Both the position numbers and the translations under genes were made by a program. Below the pieces are notes generated by a model, which was given only the letters and a program-made list of their open reading frames with translations, was not told the origin of the DNA and did not search any database. Of a stretch of 64,000 nt of DNA, positions 8,238 through 17,260 are shown one piece after another. The number at the start of each line of letters is the position of its first letter. Position 1 is the first letter of the stretch. The DNA comes from Flavobacterium sp. (GTDB taxonomy: Bacteria > Bacteroidota > Bacteroidia > Flavobacteriales > Flavobacteriaceae): assembly GCA_023259675.1 (NCBI GenBank), contig JALRGT010000003.1, positions 62,001 to 126,000 of the forward strand, in the 5' to 3' direction.

Positions 8238-10367
8238 ATGAAAAAGAACCTTTTTCTAATTGCCCTTTTATGTACTGCCGCTATGATCGGACAACAAAAA
8301 ATTGACCGAAAAGCATTGGTAACCCGACACAATGTAAATATTACAGCGATAGATACTTTAGCCTCCCTAAGTGTTGGTAATGGTAGTTTTGCCTTTACTG
8401 TAGACGCTACAGGATTGCAATCTTTTCCGGAAACCTACCAAAACGGTGTACCGCTTGGAACCCAATCCGAATGGGGATGGGACAGTTATAAAAATACGGA
8501 GCATTACAAATTCTCTGAAACGCTAAAAGAGGTAGAACAATATGGTAGAAAAATTACGTATTCGACTCAAATCAAAGAACCAGAAAGGAAAAAAGATGCC
8601 GTGAACTGGTTCCGACAAAATCCGCATTTATTGCAATTAGGAAATTTAGGTTTTGAAATCACCAAAAAAGACGGCACTTTGGCGAAAGCCGAAGATATAC
8701 AAGCAATAAACCAGACCTTAAATCTTTGGACCGGCGAAATAGAAAGTTCCTTTTCGATTGAAGGAATCCCTGTAAAAGCGTATACGGTTTCACACCAAGA
8801 AAGTGATGCTATAGGTGTTCGTGTAGTTTCTGATTTAGTGCAAAAAGGTCGTTTGAAAATACGTCTACGAATCCCTTTCCCAACAGGAAATTGGGCTGAT
8901 GTGGGAACGAAATGGGACAGCAAAGACGATTATAAAAGTACTATTCTTAGGAATGAAAAAACAGTTGCCGTGGTAAGTCATCAGATGGACAGTCTCAATT
9001 ACAACATTAATTTAAAATGGAAAGGAAATGCCCAATTCAAGAAAATAGACAATCATTATTTTGTTGTAATTCCCTCCAAAACCAACACCCTAGAATTAAG
9101 CTGCTTATTTGCTCCTGCGAATAAAAAAACGGCATCAATTCCTTCCTTTTCGGATATAGAAAAAAGCAGTATTTCGGGCTGGGAAAATTTTTGGAAAAGT
9201 GGAGCTGCGGTAGATTTTTCGGGCAGTACCGACCCAAGAGCACATGAACTGGAACGCAGAGTGATTCTTTCGCAATACCTCACTAAAATTCAATGTACAG
9301 GAAGTATGCCTCCTCAAGAAACAGGGCTAACGTACAACAGTTGGTACGGAAAACCACATCTAGAAATGCATTGGTGGCACGGCGTACATTTTGCACTTTG
9401 GGGAAGACCTGAACTCTTGGAAAAAAGTTTGCCTTGGTACCAAAATGCATTCGAAAAAGCAAAAAAAATTGCCCAACGACAAGGATTTGAAGGAGCAAGA
9501 TGGCAAAAAATGACGGATCCCGATGGAAATGAAAGTCCGTCATCGATAGGTTCTTTTTTACTTTGGCAACAGCCGCATTTTATAACTTATGCGGAATTAT
9601 TGTATCGCAATACTCCAAATTTGGCTATACTGGAAAAATACAAAGAGCGAGTATTTGCCACTGCCGATTTCATGGCATCCTTTGCCTACTATGATACTGA
9701 AAAACAACGCTATGTTTTGGGACCGGGAGTTATTCCCGCTCAAGAACGGTTTAAAGCAATTGAAACTTTCAATCCGACTTATGAATTGGCTTACTGGAAT
9801 TGGGCGTTAAACACCGCGCTAGATTGGAAAAAAAGGCTTCATGAACCCGCACCAGAAAAATGGAAGGAAGTAATAAAAAAATTATCACCATTACCTGTAG
9901 ACAAAACTGTTTATCTAGCTACAGAAAGCGCCACAGATTCCTACACCAATCCCGAATACAAAACGGATCACCCTTCTGTTTTAGGAACTTTTGGAATGTT
10001 ACCTGAAACAACTTTATTGGATAAAACCATTATGAAAAACACCTTTAATCTCATTTGGGACACTTGGTCTTGGGAAAAAACCTGGGGATGGGATTTCCCA
10101 ATGACAGCCATGAGTGCGGCAAGATTAGGGCTTCCAGAAAAAGCAATTGATGCTTTATTTATGAAGGTGAGAACCAATACGTATTTGAAAAATGGACACA
10201 ATTTCCAGGACGAAAGATTGCGTTTGTATCTTCCGGGGAATGGAGGTGTCTTGACTGCAGTAGCGATGATGTGTGCCGGATGGGACGGATCTACCCAAGA
10301 AAATCCGGGATTTCCAAAAGATGGGAGCTGGAAAGTCAATTGGGAAGGTTTCCAAAAAATGTTTTAA
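8238..10367 (+). CDS. Secreted (alpha/alpha)6-barrel glycosidase-like protein, function unassigned
   Basis: This 709-residue product has a signal peptide (LIALLCTAAMIGQQ). It begins with a beta-rich region (SVGNGSFAFTVDATGLQ, GTQSEWGWDSY, FRQNPHLLQLGNLGF). A helical region follows with repeated aromatic and acidic motifs such as YGKPHLEMHWWHGVHFALWGRP, GARWQKMTDPDG and TWGWDFPMTAMSAARLGLP. This two-part layout is that of GH65/GH95-like six-hairpin enzymes, but I do not recognise a numbered family. E364 and D488 region acids are candidate catalytic residues only by motif conservation style. It sits 14 bp after the DUF4450 gene and shares its operon. Confidence 0.65.
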   Translation: MKKNLFLIALLCTAAMIGQQKIDRKALVTRHNVNITAIDTLASLSVGNGSFAFTVDATGLQSFPETYQNGVPLGTQSEWGWDSYKNTEHYKFSETLKEVEQYGRKITYSTQIKEPERKKDAVNWFRQNPHLLQLGNLGFEITKKDGTLAKAEDIQAINQTLNLWTGEIESSFSIEGIPVKAYTVSHQESDAIGVRVVSDLVQKGRLKIRLRIPFPTGNWADVGTKWDSKDDYKSTILRNEKTVAVVSHQMDSLNYNINLKWKGNAQFKKIDNHYFVVIPSKTNTLELSCLFAPANKKTASIPSFSDIEKSSISGWENFWKSGAAVDFSGSTDPRAHELERRVILSQYLTKIQCTGSMPPQETGLTYNSWYGKPHLEMHWWHGVHFALWGRPELLEKSLPWYQNAFEKAKKIAQRQGFEGARWQKMTDPDGNESPSSIGSFLLWQQPHFITYAELLYRNTPNLAILEKYKERVFATADFMASFAYYDTEKQRYVLGPGVIPAQERFKAIETFNPTYELAYWNWALNTALDWKKRLHEPAPEKWKEVIKKLSPLPVDKTVYLATESATDSYTNPEYKTDHPSVLGTFGMLPETTLLDKTIMKNTFNLIWDTWSWEKTWGWDFPMTAMSAARLGLPEKAIDALFMKVRTNTYLKNGHNFQDERLRLYLPGNGGVLTAVAMMCAGWDGSTQENPGFPKDGSWKVNWEGFQKMF

Positions 10368-10404
10368 AGCTTTTTTTATAATTAAACCTATTGTATAACC
10401 TTAA

Positions 10405-10450
10405 GTCATAATGACGAAATCTTGAAAAACGATTAATAGAATTATTAGTC
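10405..10450. promoter_or_regulatory. Two palindromes upstream of the PL11 gene
   Basis: The 110-bp gap before the lyase holds a perfect 11-bp palindrome GTCATAATGAC (10405-10415). A second inverted repeat, GATTAATA (10431-10438) with TATTAGTC (10443-10450), matches at 7 of 8 positions. Palindromes at this distance suggest operator sites and separate regulation of the lyase. No -7 box was identified with confidence. Confidence 0.3.
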
Positions 10451-10477
10451 TGTAAACTATAAACAAACCCAAAAAAC

Positions 10478-12346
10478 ATGAAAGCACTAACAAATAAATA
10501 CCTCTTGTTATTTCTGTTCTTAAACTTTTCCGTCTTAACCATTTTAGGTCAACGACAAATGGAGCATTTAGACCGTGGAATTATTGCGGTAAAACAAAAC
10601 GAAGGTTTTTATATTGGATGGCGAATTTTGGGCACCGACCCCGATAATTTAGCTTTCAATTTGTATCGAAAAAGTGGTAATACGATAGAAAAAATTAATA
10701 GTCAACCCCTTTTTGGAGCTTCAAATTTTATTGATAAATTGGCTAAAACGGATGAAAACAATACGTGGTTTGTAAAAAGTATTGTAAATGGTGTCGAAAA
10801 AGAAACTCTAGGAAGTTTTTCTATTCCATCCAATAGTCCTGACAAAAATTATTTGTCAATTCCGATAAAAGAAAAATCAGGTTACATCCCGAATGATGTT
10901 TCTGTTGGAGATTTAAACGGTGATGGAAAATATGATTTAATTGTGCATATGACCGGAAAAGGTGCCGATAACTCTTTCAAAGGAATAACCGACCCAGCCG
11001 TTTTTCAAGCCTATACCTTGGATGGTACGTTTTTATGGGAAATAAATTTAGGGAAGAATATTCGTGAAGGAGCCCATTATACCCAATTTATGGTTTATGA
11101 CTTAGACGGAGACGGCATAGCCGAATTGGTTTGTAAAACTGCCGATGGAACTACCGATAGTGTCAATCAGGTCATTGGAGACGCTACAAAAGATTGGAGA
11201 GATACCGACCCTAAATCCCCTACTTTTGGTAAAATTTTGAAAGGACCGGAATACCTTTCCGTATTTGATGGAAGAACCGGTAAAGTCATTTCCACAACAG
11301 ACTATATTCCTGAAAGAGGAAATATTGGAGCATGGGGAGGAAAAGGAGGCAACGGTAAAAATGACAATACCGGAAACAGAGTCGACCGTTTTACGGCTTG
11401 TATCGCCTATTTAGACGGAATTCACCCGAGCGTTGTCATGTGTAGAGGTTATTATGGAAGAACTGTATTGGCTGCTTGGGATTTTAAAGATAAAAAACTG
11501 ACTTCTCGATGGGTTTTCGACAGTAAAGACAAAGACAATCCTTTTTCAGGAATGGGCAATCACGGACTCTCTGTTGCCGATATTGACGATGACGGGAAAG
11601 ACGAAATAATTTTTGGCGCCATGTGTATCGATGATGATGGAAAAGGATTGTACACTACCGGTTTTAGACATGGCGATGCTTTGCATGTAAGCGATTTGGA
11701 TCCCGACATTCCAGGCTTGGAAGTTTTTGGAGTTCACGAAATAGAGGAAGGAACTAAAGGACCTGGAGTTGCTTTATTTTCAGCAGGAACAGGAAAAGTG
11801 CTCTTTACTGATGCCATGAATGAAGATATAGGCAGAGGCGTCGCCGATAACATAGACAATACTCGAATTGGCGCACAAATGTGGTGGTCAGGTTCCCGTA
11901 ATTTATATGACATTAAAGGAAATAAAATAGGAGATGCACCTCGTTCCACCAATTTTTTAATTTATTGGGATGAAGACACTTCCCGAGAAATTCTCAACTC
12001 TAACTACATTGACAAATATGGCTATGGTCGACTTTTTACCGCCGAAGGAGCCAAATCGAATAATGGCAGTAAATCGACTCCTGCATTATCTGCCGACATT
12101 TTAGGAGATTGGAGAGAGGAACTTATCCTAAGAAGTGATGACAACAAAGAATTACGCATTTATAGCACCACAATCCCAACAACCGTCAGACAATACACCT
12201 TGATGCATGACCCTCAATACCGATTGGCCATTGCTTGGCAAAATGTGGGTTACAATCAACCGCCACATACCAGTTTTTATATGGGAAAAGGAATGAAGGC
12301 TGCTCCAAAACCGAATATTATTCTCAATACATTATCAAAAAACTAA
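10478..12346 (+). CDS. Rhamnogalacturonan lyase, polysaccharide lyase family 11
   Basis: The 622-residue secreted enzyme (signal peptide ending near ILGQ) would cleave rhamnogalacturonan I by beta-elimination. The N-terminal start RQMEHLDRGIIAV followed by FYIGWRILGTDP is the PL11 hallmark (YesW/YesX family of Bacillus). The eight-bladed propeller is seen in repeated calcium-binding loops such as GDLNGDGKYD (about 144-153), YDLDGDGIAELV and DIDDDGKDEI. The C-terminus YTLMHDPQYRLAIAWQNVGYNQPPHTSFYMG is also diagnostic. Length fits the family. It has its own 110-bp upstream region and is followed by a terminator. Confidence 0.95.
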   Translation: MKALTNKYLLLFLFLNFSVLTILGQRQMEHLDRGIIAVKQNEGFYIGWRILGTDPDNLAFNLYRKSGNTIEKINSQPLFGASNFIDKLAKTDENNTWFVKSIVNGVEKETLGSFSIPSNSPDKNYLSIPIKEKSGYIPNDVSVGDLNGDGKYDLIVHMTGKGADNSFKGITDPAVFQAYTLDGTFLWEINLGKNIREGAHYTQFMVYDLDGDGIAELVCKTADGTTDSVNQVIGDATKDWRDTDPKSPTFGKILKGPEYLSVFDGRTGKVISTTDYIPERGNIGAWGGKGGNGKNDNTGNRVDRFTACIAYLDGIHPSVVMCRGYYGRTVLAAWDFKDKKLTSRWVFDSKDKDNPFSGMGNHGLSVADIDDDGKDEIIFGAMCIDDDGKGLYTTGFRHGDALHVSDLDPDIPGLEVFGVHEIEEGTKGPGVALFSAGTGKVLFTDAMNEDIGRGVADNIDNTRIGAQMWWSGSRNLYDIKGNKIGDAPRSTNFLIYWDEDTSREILNSNYIDKYGYGRLFTAEGAKSNNGSKSTPALSADILGDWREELILRSDDNKELRIYSTTIPTTVRQYTLMHDPQYRLAIAWQNVGYNQPPHTSFYMGKGMKAAPKPNIILNTLSKN

Positions 12347-12382
12347 ATCTTCTTTTAAATATTTGAATTAGAAAAATTGAAA

Positions 12383-12411
12383 AAAGCCCCGAAATTAATT
12401 TCCGGGGCTTT
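12383..12411. terminator. Bidirectional terminator between the PL11 gene and the GntR-type regulator
   Basis: AAAGCCCCG (12383-12391) pairs with CGGGGCTTT (12403-12411), with an A/T-rich loop and A and T tracts outside. It lies between convergent genes and can serve both. Confidence 0.8.
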
Positions 12412-12435
12412 CTATATTAGATTTTTATCTAAATT

Positions 12436-13485
12436 TTAAATCGAATTTCGATCGATAAAATTAAAAGGCACTTTCACTTTCCCTTTTTCATTATTTAAAA
12501 TCATTCGAGCAGCTGTCTCACCCATTATGTTAAAATCAGTTGAAACTACCGTTATACCCAACAATTCTTTTAATGGAGTATCATTATAAGAAATAACCCC
12601 AATATCAGTTCCCAGAACAAATTCATCAAATCTAATCTGGTTAATCAAATTAACCAAATCTGACTCCTCTATCGTAATAAATAAATCTCCTTTTTTAAGG
12701 ATAATGTCTTCATATACATGGTCGAGAATTTCGAAATTAATGGCATGTTCTACACAAAACTTTCTAAAACCATGCAAAATTCGTCTTGGATAGGGATAGA
12801 TTTCTTTTTCAGGATAAACTAAAATCAATTTATCGTATTTAGTTATTTTAGAAAGCCCTTCCTTTAGCGCGTTATAAATATCATTTTCAAAATCTTGATA
12901 AATCTGTACAATTTGACTTTCTTCCAATCCAAGCTTAATGTTATCCATTATAATTAACTTGTTTTTTGGGATCTTTTTTATGGATTTGACTACATCCTCG
13001 GTAAAACTGACATGCTTCAAATCTTCTGTTTTAAAATGGGTCGTTATAACGTAATAATCATAAGCTCCTTCAAATTTATCCAATAGATTCAAAAACAAAC
13101 CTTCGTCACAATGATAGATATGCAAATCCGTATGCGCATTTGGACCTATATTATTTATAAATGAATTATAAGTCTTCATTTTATAGGCACTCAATTTATT
13201 AAAAAGAAACAGAATATTTACTTTAGAAATTAGTTTCGTCCTTGTAATATAATACCCTTTCCCTCGTATTGAAGAAATTACTTTCCTATCCTTTAGAATA
13301 TTATAAGCCTTTTCAACCGTATCTCTTGACATATAAAATTCCTCACTGAATCTATTGATTGAGGGAATTTTTTGATCCATTTTTAAGTTACCGTTAGATA
13401 TGTTAAAAATGATAGAATCGACAATTTGTTGGTATTTAGGCACCCGTGAATTCTCATCTATTTTAATAAACTTAATCATGCTCAT
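12436..13485 (-). CDS. GntR-family transcriptional regulator with LacI-like sugar-binding domain
   Basis: Residues about 12-75 form a GntR winged helix-turn-helix (VPKYQQIVDSI, KIPSINRFSEEF, MSRDTVEKAYNILKDRKVI, GKGYYI). Residues about 85-345 resemble a periplasmic-binding/LacI-type effector domain (DYYVITTHF, NKLIIMDN, DLVNLINQIRFDEFVLGTDIGVISYNDTPLKELL, MGETAARMIL). This pairing is common in Bacteroidota regulators of sugar loci, where a released sugar controls DNA binding. It is convergent with the PL11 gene and is the obvious candidate regulator of the pectin locus. Starts at Met1 or Met3 are both possible. A minus-strand -7 candidate TATCTTTG lies at 13643-13650, about 160 bp upstream. 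Confidence 0.85.
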   Translation of the reverse strand: MSMIKFIKIDENSRVPKYQQIVDSIIFNISNGNLKMDQKIPSINRFSEEFYMSRDTVEKAYNILKDRKVISSIRGKGYYITRTKLISKVNILFLFNKLSAYKMKTYNSFINNIGPNAHTDLHIYHCDEGLFLNLLDKFEGAYDYYVITTHFKTEDLKHVSFTEDVVKSIKKIPKNKLIIMDNIKLGLEESQIVQIYQDFENDIYNALKEGLSKITKYDKLILVYPEKEIYPYPRRILHGFRKFCVEHAINFEILDHVYEDIILKKGDLFITIEESDLVNLINQIRFDEFVLGTDIGVISYNDTPLKELLGITVVSTDFNIMGETAARMILNNEKGKVKVPFNFIDRNSI

Positions 13486-13642
13486 ATCTCATCGTATTTT
13501 GCCATAAAAATAATTTCCCATTAAAAATAACTTGTTACACCAGATTTAATAATGACTCAAAAAAAATTAAAGATTATACCACATCAATTATTTCTTTTTT
13601 GAGAAATTATTTAAACAGAATAACTTTAATGCAATCGATTAC

Positions 13643-13650
13643 CAAAGATA
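13643..13650 (-). promoter_or_regulatory. Candidate -7 promoter box of the GntR-type regulator gene
   Basis: The minus strand reads TATCTTTG, matching TAnnTTTG. No clear -33 element is seen. The remaining 279-bp gap between the regulator and ruvC is AT-rich and shows nothing else. Confidence 0.35.
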
Positions 13651-13764
13651 TAATTTTAAAAAGTATCTTTTCGTTTATTTTTGAGTATTTATTTTTAAAT
13701 ATAGAGAAAATAAATGTATCGTTAAAAAAAAGCTTTTTTATTATGTTATAAAAATAATCAAAAC

Positions 13765-14319
13765 CTATTTTTTTACACGCTCCTCATTCTGCTTCACAAA
13801 GGCATCCCAACCCGAATAACTTTTTGTTCCGATTACTTTTCCAGAGTTGAAAAAATGGCAAACAGCAGCTGCTAGTCCATCGGTGGAATCGAGATTTTTG
13901 GGCAAGGTTTTTAAACCCAATAACTGCTGCAGCATTTTGGCCACTTGCTCCTTACTGGCATTCCCGTTTCCGGTAATCGCCATTTTTATTTTCTTGGGTT
14001 CATATTCGGTAATCGGAATATCCCTAGATAAACCCGCAGCCATGGCAACCCCTTGTGCTCTTCCTAATTTGAGCATCGATTGTACGTTTTTGCCAAAAAA
14101 AGGGGCTTCGATGGCAATTTCATCCGGATGATGCGTATCGATTAATTCAATTGTTCGTTCAAAAATGATTTTTAGTTTTTGGTAATGATTATCGTATTTA
14201 GACAATTGTAGTTCATTTAGTTGCAAAAATTGCATGTTTTTACCAACCACTTTTATCAAACCAAAACCCATTATGGTAGTTCCGGGATCAATTCCTAATA
14301 TGATGCGTTCGTTTGCCAA
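13765..14319 (-). CDS. ruvC: Crossover junction endodeoxyribonuclease RuvC
   Basis: RuvC resolves Holliday junctions with RuvAB during recombination and repair. The metal-binding start [14 protein letters not shown], the block [29 protein letters not shown], and [14 protein letters not shown] are all diagnostic. The frame is open further upstream to a GTG at 14370, but that gives an atypical 17-residue extension. I prefer the TTG at 14317-14319 ([10 protein letters not shown]), which yields the family length of 184 residues and leaves 53 bp for divergent promoters. It is divergent from the next gene. Confidence 0.93.
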   Translation of the reverse strand: MANERIILGIDPGTTIMGFGLIKVVGKNMQFLQLNELQLSKYDNHYQKLKIIFERTIELIDTHHPDEIAIEAPFFGKNVQSMLKLGRAQGVAMAAGLSRDIPITEYEPKKIKMAITGNGNASKEQVAKMLQQLLGLKTLPKNLDSTDGLAAAVCHFFNSGKVIGTKSYSGWDAFVKQNEERVKK

Positions 14320-14372
14320 TTTATAACTAAAGTTTAAAGTATAAGGTTTAAAAGTTTTGTTACTTTGCACCC

Positions 14373-15317
14373 ATGATTTCTATTTCACACAAATCTAAAC
14401 AATTCCTTGTACTTCTAATCAAAGTTTTGATTGTTGGTGGTGCCTTTTTTTTTATATACAATCAATTAGCCAATAATGACAAACTAGATTGGCATCGGTT
14501 TCTTTTGGTATTCAAAAAAAATCAGTCGATTACCGGAATTAGCTTTATTTTATTGTTGAGTATTTTGAATCGGTATTTTGAAATTTTGAAATGGCAAAAT
14601 TTAGTTTCCTCCTTGCAACCCAATTCGTTATCTGAAGCCACCAAGCAGGTTTTGGCAGCACTTACGGCAGGTATTTTTACACCGAATGGCGTTGGTGAAT
14701 ATGCCGGTAAAGCCTTGTACTTTGAAAAAACAGCCGCTAAAAAAATCATATTCCTTAACCTGATTTGCAACGGAATCCAAATGGTTTTAACGGTTCTCTT
14801 TGGGATTTTTGGACTGCTGTATTTCAATGTCAATTATCAAGTCATTACAACCCAAACCGTCCTGATTCTTTTTGGTTCTTTAATTCTACTGTTTATCCTA
14901 TTATTTTCGGTAAAAAAACTAACTATCAAAGGATATTCAATCGAAAAGCTGATTCATAAAATCAATTCAATTCCAAAGAAAATCCATCGAAAAAATATTG
15001 TTTTAGGAATTTGTCGTTATCTGGTTTTTTCCCATCAGTATTATTTTTTATTTCTGGCTTTTGATGTCGATTTGCCCTATTTGATTCTGATGTCAGCCGT
15101 AACTTCGGTTTATTTCTTAGCGTCTTCTTTACCCACCTTTCAGTTCTTGGATTTTGCCGTAAAAGGCAGCGTGGCAATTTATTTCTTTGGGATTCTGGGC
15201 GTCAACGAATGGATTGTGATTTTTGTATCTACTTTGATGTGGTTCCTCAATGTGGTTCTTCCCGTGATGATAGGTAGTTTTTATGTGTTGAATTTTAAAC
15301 CGGTCAAAGCGATATGA
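14373..15317 (+). CDS. Integral membrane protein of the LPG-synthase transmembrane-region family
   Basis: This 314-residue protein has about eight hydrophobic helices and the family block [20 protein letters not shown] (near residue 90-110), typical of the flippase-like half of MprF and related archaeal and bacterial proteins (PF03706). It lacks a soluble synthase half, so it is not a lysyl-PG synthase. Its stop overlaps the next gene, a membrane glycosyltransferase, by 4 bp (ATGA). The two probably act together in handling a lipid-linked glycan or glycolipid, which is inference. Confidence 0.8.
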   Translation: MISISHKSKQFLVLLIKVLIVGGAFFFIYNQLANNDKLDWHRFLLVFKKNQSITGISFILLLSILNRYFEILKWQNLVSSLQPNSLSEATKQVLAALTAGIFTPNGVGEYAGKALYFEKTAAKKIIFLNLICNGIQMVLTVLFGIFGLLYFNVNYQVITTQTVLILFGSLILLFILLFSVKKLTIKGYSIEKLIHKINSIPKKIHRKNIVLGICRYLVFSHQYYFLFLAFDVDLPYLILMSAVTSVYFLASSLPTFQFLDFAVKGSVAIYFFGILGVNEWIVIFVSTLMWFLNVVLPVMIGSFYVLNFKPVKAI

Positions 15318-16411
15318 TTTGGTTTTTAATCCTCTTATTAACCGTTTATGTTGTTACCATCTGCACTTTAATTTGTGGTTTTACCAAAGTCAATTCTTTT
15401 GAGAAAAACGATTTAAATTCGAAAACTCCTTTTTCTATTATTGTCCCTTTTAGGAACGAAGCCGAAAACTTACCATTTCTACTGGAAAGTATTTCAAAAT
15501 TAAATTACCCTATAGCATTGTTCGAGGTTATTTTGGTAGATGATGAATCTGATACCCCTTTCAAAATCCCCCATTTAAAGTTTAACGTTTCGGTGATAAA
15601 AAACAATAGAGTTTCGAGTTCCCCCAAAAAGGATGCGATTAACACCGCCATGCAAATTGTACAAAACGATTGGGTTATTACCACCGATGCCGATTGCATA
15701 GTGAATTCCAACTGGCTATTAACTTTAGACCATTACATTCAACTACATCATCCTGCCATGATAGCCGGTGCGGTCACTTATGATTGTGACAACTCTTTTT
15801 TGCACCATTTTCAGCAATTGGATTTAGCCAGCTTACAAGGAGCAACTATAGGCAGTTTTGGTTTAAATAAGGGATTTATGTGCAATGGCGCCAATTTTGC
15901 CTACACCAAAACCTTTTTTGAAAAACTGAATGGTTTTGAAGGGAATGACCAAATTGCCAGCGGTGACGATGTTTTTTTATTGCAAAAAGCGATGGCAACA
16001 TCATCGGAAAAAGTACATTATTTAAAATCCAAAAATACTATTGTAAGGACAAAACCGGTCGATGACTGGAAATCCTTGTTTCATCAAAGGGTGCGTTGGG
16101 CCTCGAAAACAACTTCATATCAAAGCAACTTCGGGAAAAGTTTGGGAATTATTGTTTTCTTGGGGAACTTGGGGATTATTTTGGGTTTTGGGTTTTGGGT
16201 TTTGGATTGGATACGATTGCAAAATATCCTTATTCTATTTCTTATCAAGTTTTTAATTGATTCTGTTTTGATTGTTCAAACCCATCGCTTTTTGAACCAT
16301 TCTAAAATGCATTTCCTGCTATTCTCTAGCTCGTTTTATCCTTTTTGGTCCGTAAGTGTGGGTTTGTATTCTTTGTTTGGGAAATACGAATGGAAAGGAA
16401 GAAAGTTTTAG
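15314..16411 (+). CDS. Membrane-associated family 2 glycosyltransferase
   Basis: The 365-residue protein starts with one hydrophobic helix, then a GT-A fold: SIIVPFRNEAENLP (about 38-51), LVDDESD, the DxD-type TTDADC, CNGANFAYTKTFFEKLNGF, SGDDVFL, and the acceptor motif HQRVRWASKT (QxxRW). Two or three membrane helices close the C-terminus. This is the layout of processive or lipid-dependent GT2 enzymes. Coupled by ATGA overlap to the LPG-synthase-TM protein. Donor and acceptor cannot be told. Confidence 0.88.
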   Translation: MIWFLILLLTVYVVTICTLICGFTKVNSFEKNDLNSKTPFSIIVPFRNEAENLPFLLESISKLNYPIALFEVILVDDESDTPFKIPHLKFNVSVIKNNRVSSSPKKDAINTAMQIVQNDWVITTDADCIVNSNWLLTLDHYIQLHHPAMIAGAVTYDCDNSFLHHFQQLDLASLQGATIGSFGLNKGFMCNGANFAYTKTFFEKLNGFEGNDQIASGDDVFLLQKAMATSSEKVHYLKSKNTIVRTKPVDDWKSLFHQRVRWASKTTSYQSNFGKSLGIIVFLGNLGIILGFGFWVLDWIRLQNILILFLIKFLIDSVLIVQTHRFLNHSKMHFLLFSSSFYPFWSVSVGLYSLFGKYEWKGRKF

Positions 16412-16440
16412 CTATCTCAACTTTCTTTAAGATTCCAAGT

Positions 16441-16515
16441 TCTAGCCCAGATAGAGCCGATATCCTCATGTAGTGAAACGGAATGAGATAAAGGCGAAAG
16501 CTGGAAAAAGCTACT
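16441..16515. repeat. Structured repeat / candidate small RNA, copy A
   Basis: The element has the order AGCCCAG, GATAGAGCCGATATC, a hairpin (CTCAT 16465-16469 with ATGAG 16483-16487), GATAAAGGCGAAAGC, then CTGG-AAAAA-GCT. Outer arms AGC and CCAG pair with CTGG and GCT. The same order is seen near 58228-58313. It lies just past the stop of the glycosyltransferase gene and 6 bp beyond the stop of the convergent lipoprotein gene. Such elements are known to me as frequent in Flavobacterium genomes, and the Flavo-1 RNA motif is one possible identity, not checked. Confidence 0.55.
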
Positions 16516-16520
16516 AAAAA

Positions 16521-17039
16521 CTACTCCACTTTAATAATTACAGGAAGAATAAATTGGGTCTTCACCGGAATCCCTCTTTTGATAGCTGGATTTACCTTAG
16601 GAAAACCAACCAATCTAGCGTGCAAAATACTATCAATTTTCACGGTGTCGTAAGCTACGGAATCTTTAGGGAACTGCGGTTCAAATTGCATTTTAGAATT
16701 AGGAAAAATAGTGACCTTCACCTCTATCGTGTCTAATTCCGGATATAGAATTGAAAGTGTATCCACTTTTATCCGTTCTTGTATCAACTGGGTTAAATAT
16801 TCAAAAAAACATTGCTGACGTAGGGTTTTATCATCAACCGAATTACATTCGGCAAATGAAGGATATTCGTCTACCTCTGTCCAATTGATGGCTTTTAATT
16901 CTTTTTGTAACAATTCTTTTTCTGACGGCACTTGCTTGTCGAAATATTGACAAGAATTTAAAAAAAGGAGTCCTAAAAAAAAGTAAAAATGCTTCAAGGT
17001 TTTGTGTTTGAATGAAACTAATATTTTATAAAAATACAA
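16521..17039 (-). CDS. Small lipoprotein with TonB C-terminal-like domain
   Basis: The 172-residue frame has a lipoprotein signal (FFLGLLFLNSCQYF). A TTG at 16995-16997 (LKHFYFF) is a likelier start than the listed ATG, because it puts the signal at the N-terminus. The remainder (YPSFAECNSVDDKTLRQQC, FLTQLIQERI-like helix, EVKVTIFPNSKM, FPKVNPAIKRGIPVKTQFILPVIIKV) resembles TonB C-terminal domains used by Bacteroidota (CxxxxxxxRQ-C cysteine pair, GxPVxxxxxLPIxF). It lacks the TonB membrane anchor and proline spacer, so it is unlikely to be a working energy transducer. Role unknown. Confidence 0.6.
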   Translation of the reverse strand: MYFYKILVSFKHKTLKHFYFFLGLLFLNSCQYFDKQVPSEKELLQKELKAINWTEVDEYPSFAECNSVDDKTLRQQCFFEYLTQLIQERIKVDTLSILYPELDTIEVKVTIFPNSKMQFEPQFPKDSVAYDTVKIDSILHARLVGFPKVNPAIKRGIPVKTQFILPVIIKVE

Positions 17040-17111
17040 TTATTTTTTTTGAGATTTATAAAAAGAGATTATTCTTCCGGAAGTTTTAATGGTGAAGTGC
17101 CCTAAAATCAA

Positions 17112-17141
17112 AAAAGCCCTTCGCCAAGGCGAACAGCTTTT
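17112..17141 (-). terminator. Terminator-like hairpin downstream of tRNA-Asp
   Basis: AAAAGC (minus strand) pairs with GCTTTT around an inner stem TTCGC-CTTG-GCGAA, followed on the minus strand by a T-rich run. It may be a second, backup stop for the tRNA transcript. The 80 bp between it and the first terminator show no gene. Confidence 0.5.
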
Positions 17142-17223
17142 CATTGGTCTAACTACTAAACCAAGGTCAGCTAACTAGGCCGACCAACAACACAACTAGC
17201 TTTAGATACTGTATATTGAAAAA

Positions 17224-17249
17224 AAAGCCTTCCATTTCTGAAAGGCTTT
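17224..17249 (-). terminator. Terminator of tRNA-Asp
   Basis: On the minus strand AAAGCCTTTC pairs with GGAAGGCTTT (10 bp with one G-T pair, loop AGAAAT), followed by a run of T. It lies 12 bp after the tRNA end. Confidence 0.8.
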
Positions 17250-17260
17250 CCCAATATTAG

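Noticed and set aside
14320..14370. 17-residue N-terminal extension of RuvC from a GTG start
   Set aside because: It is unlike other RuvC N-termini and would leave no room for the divergent promoters.
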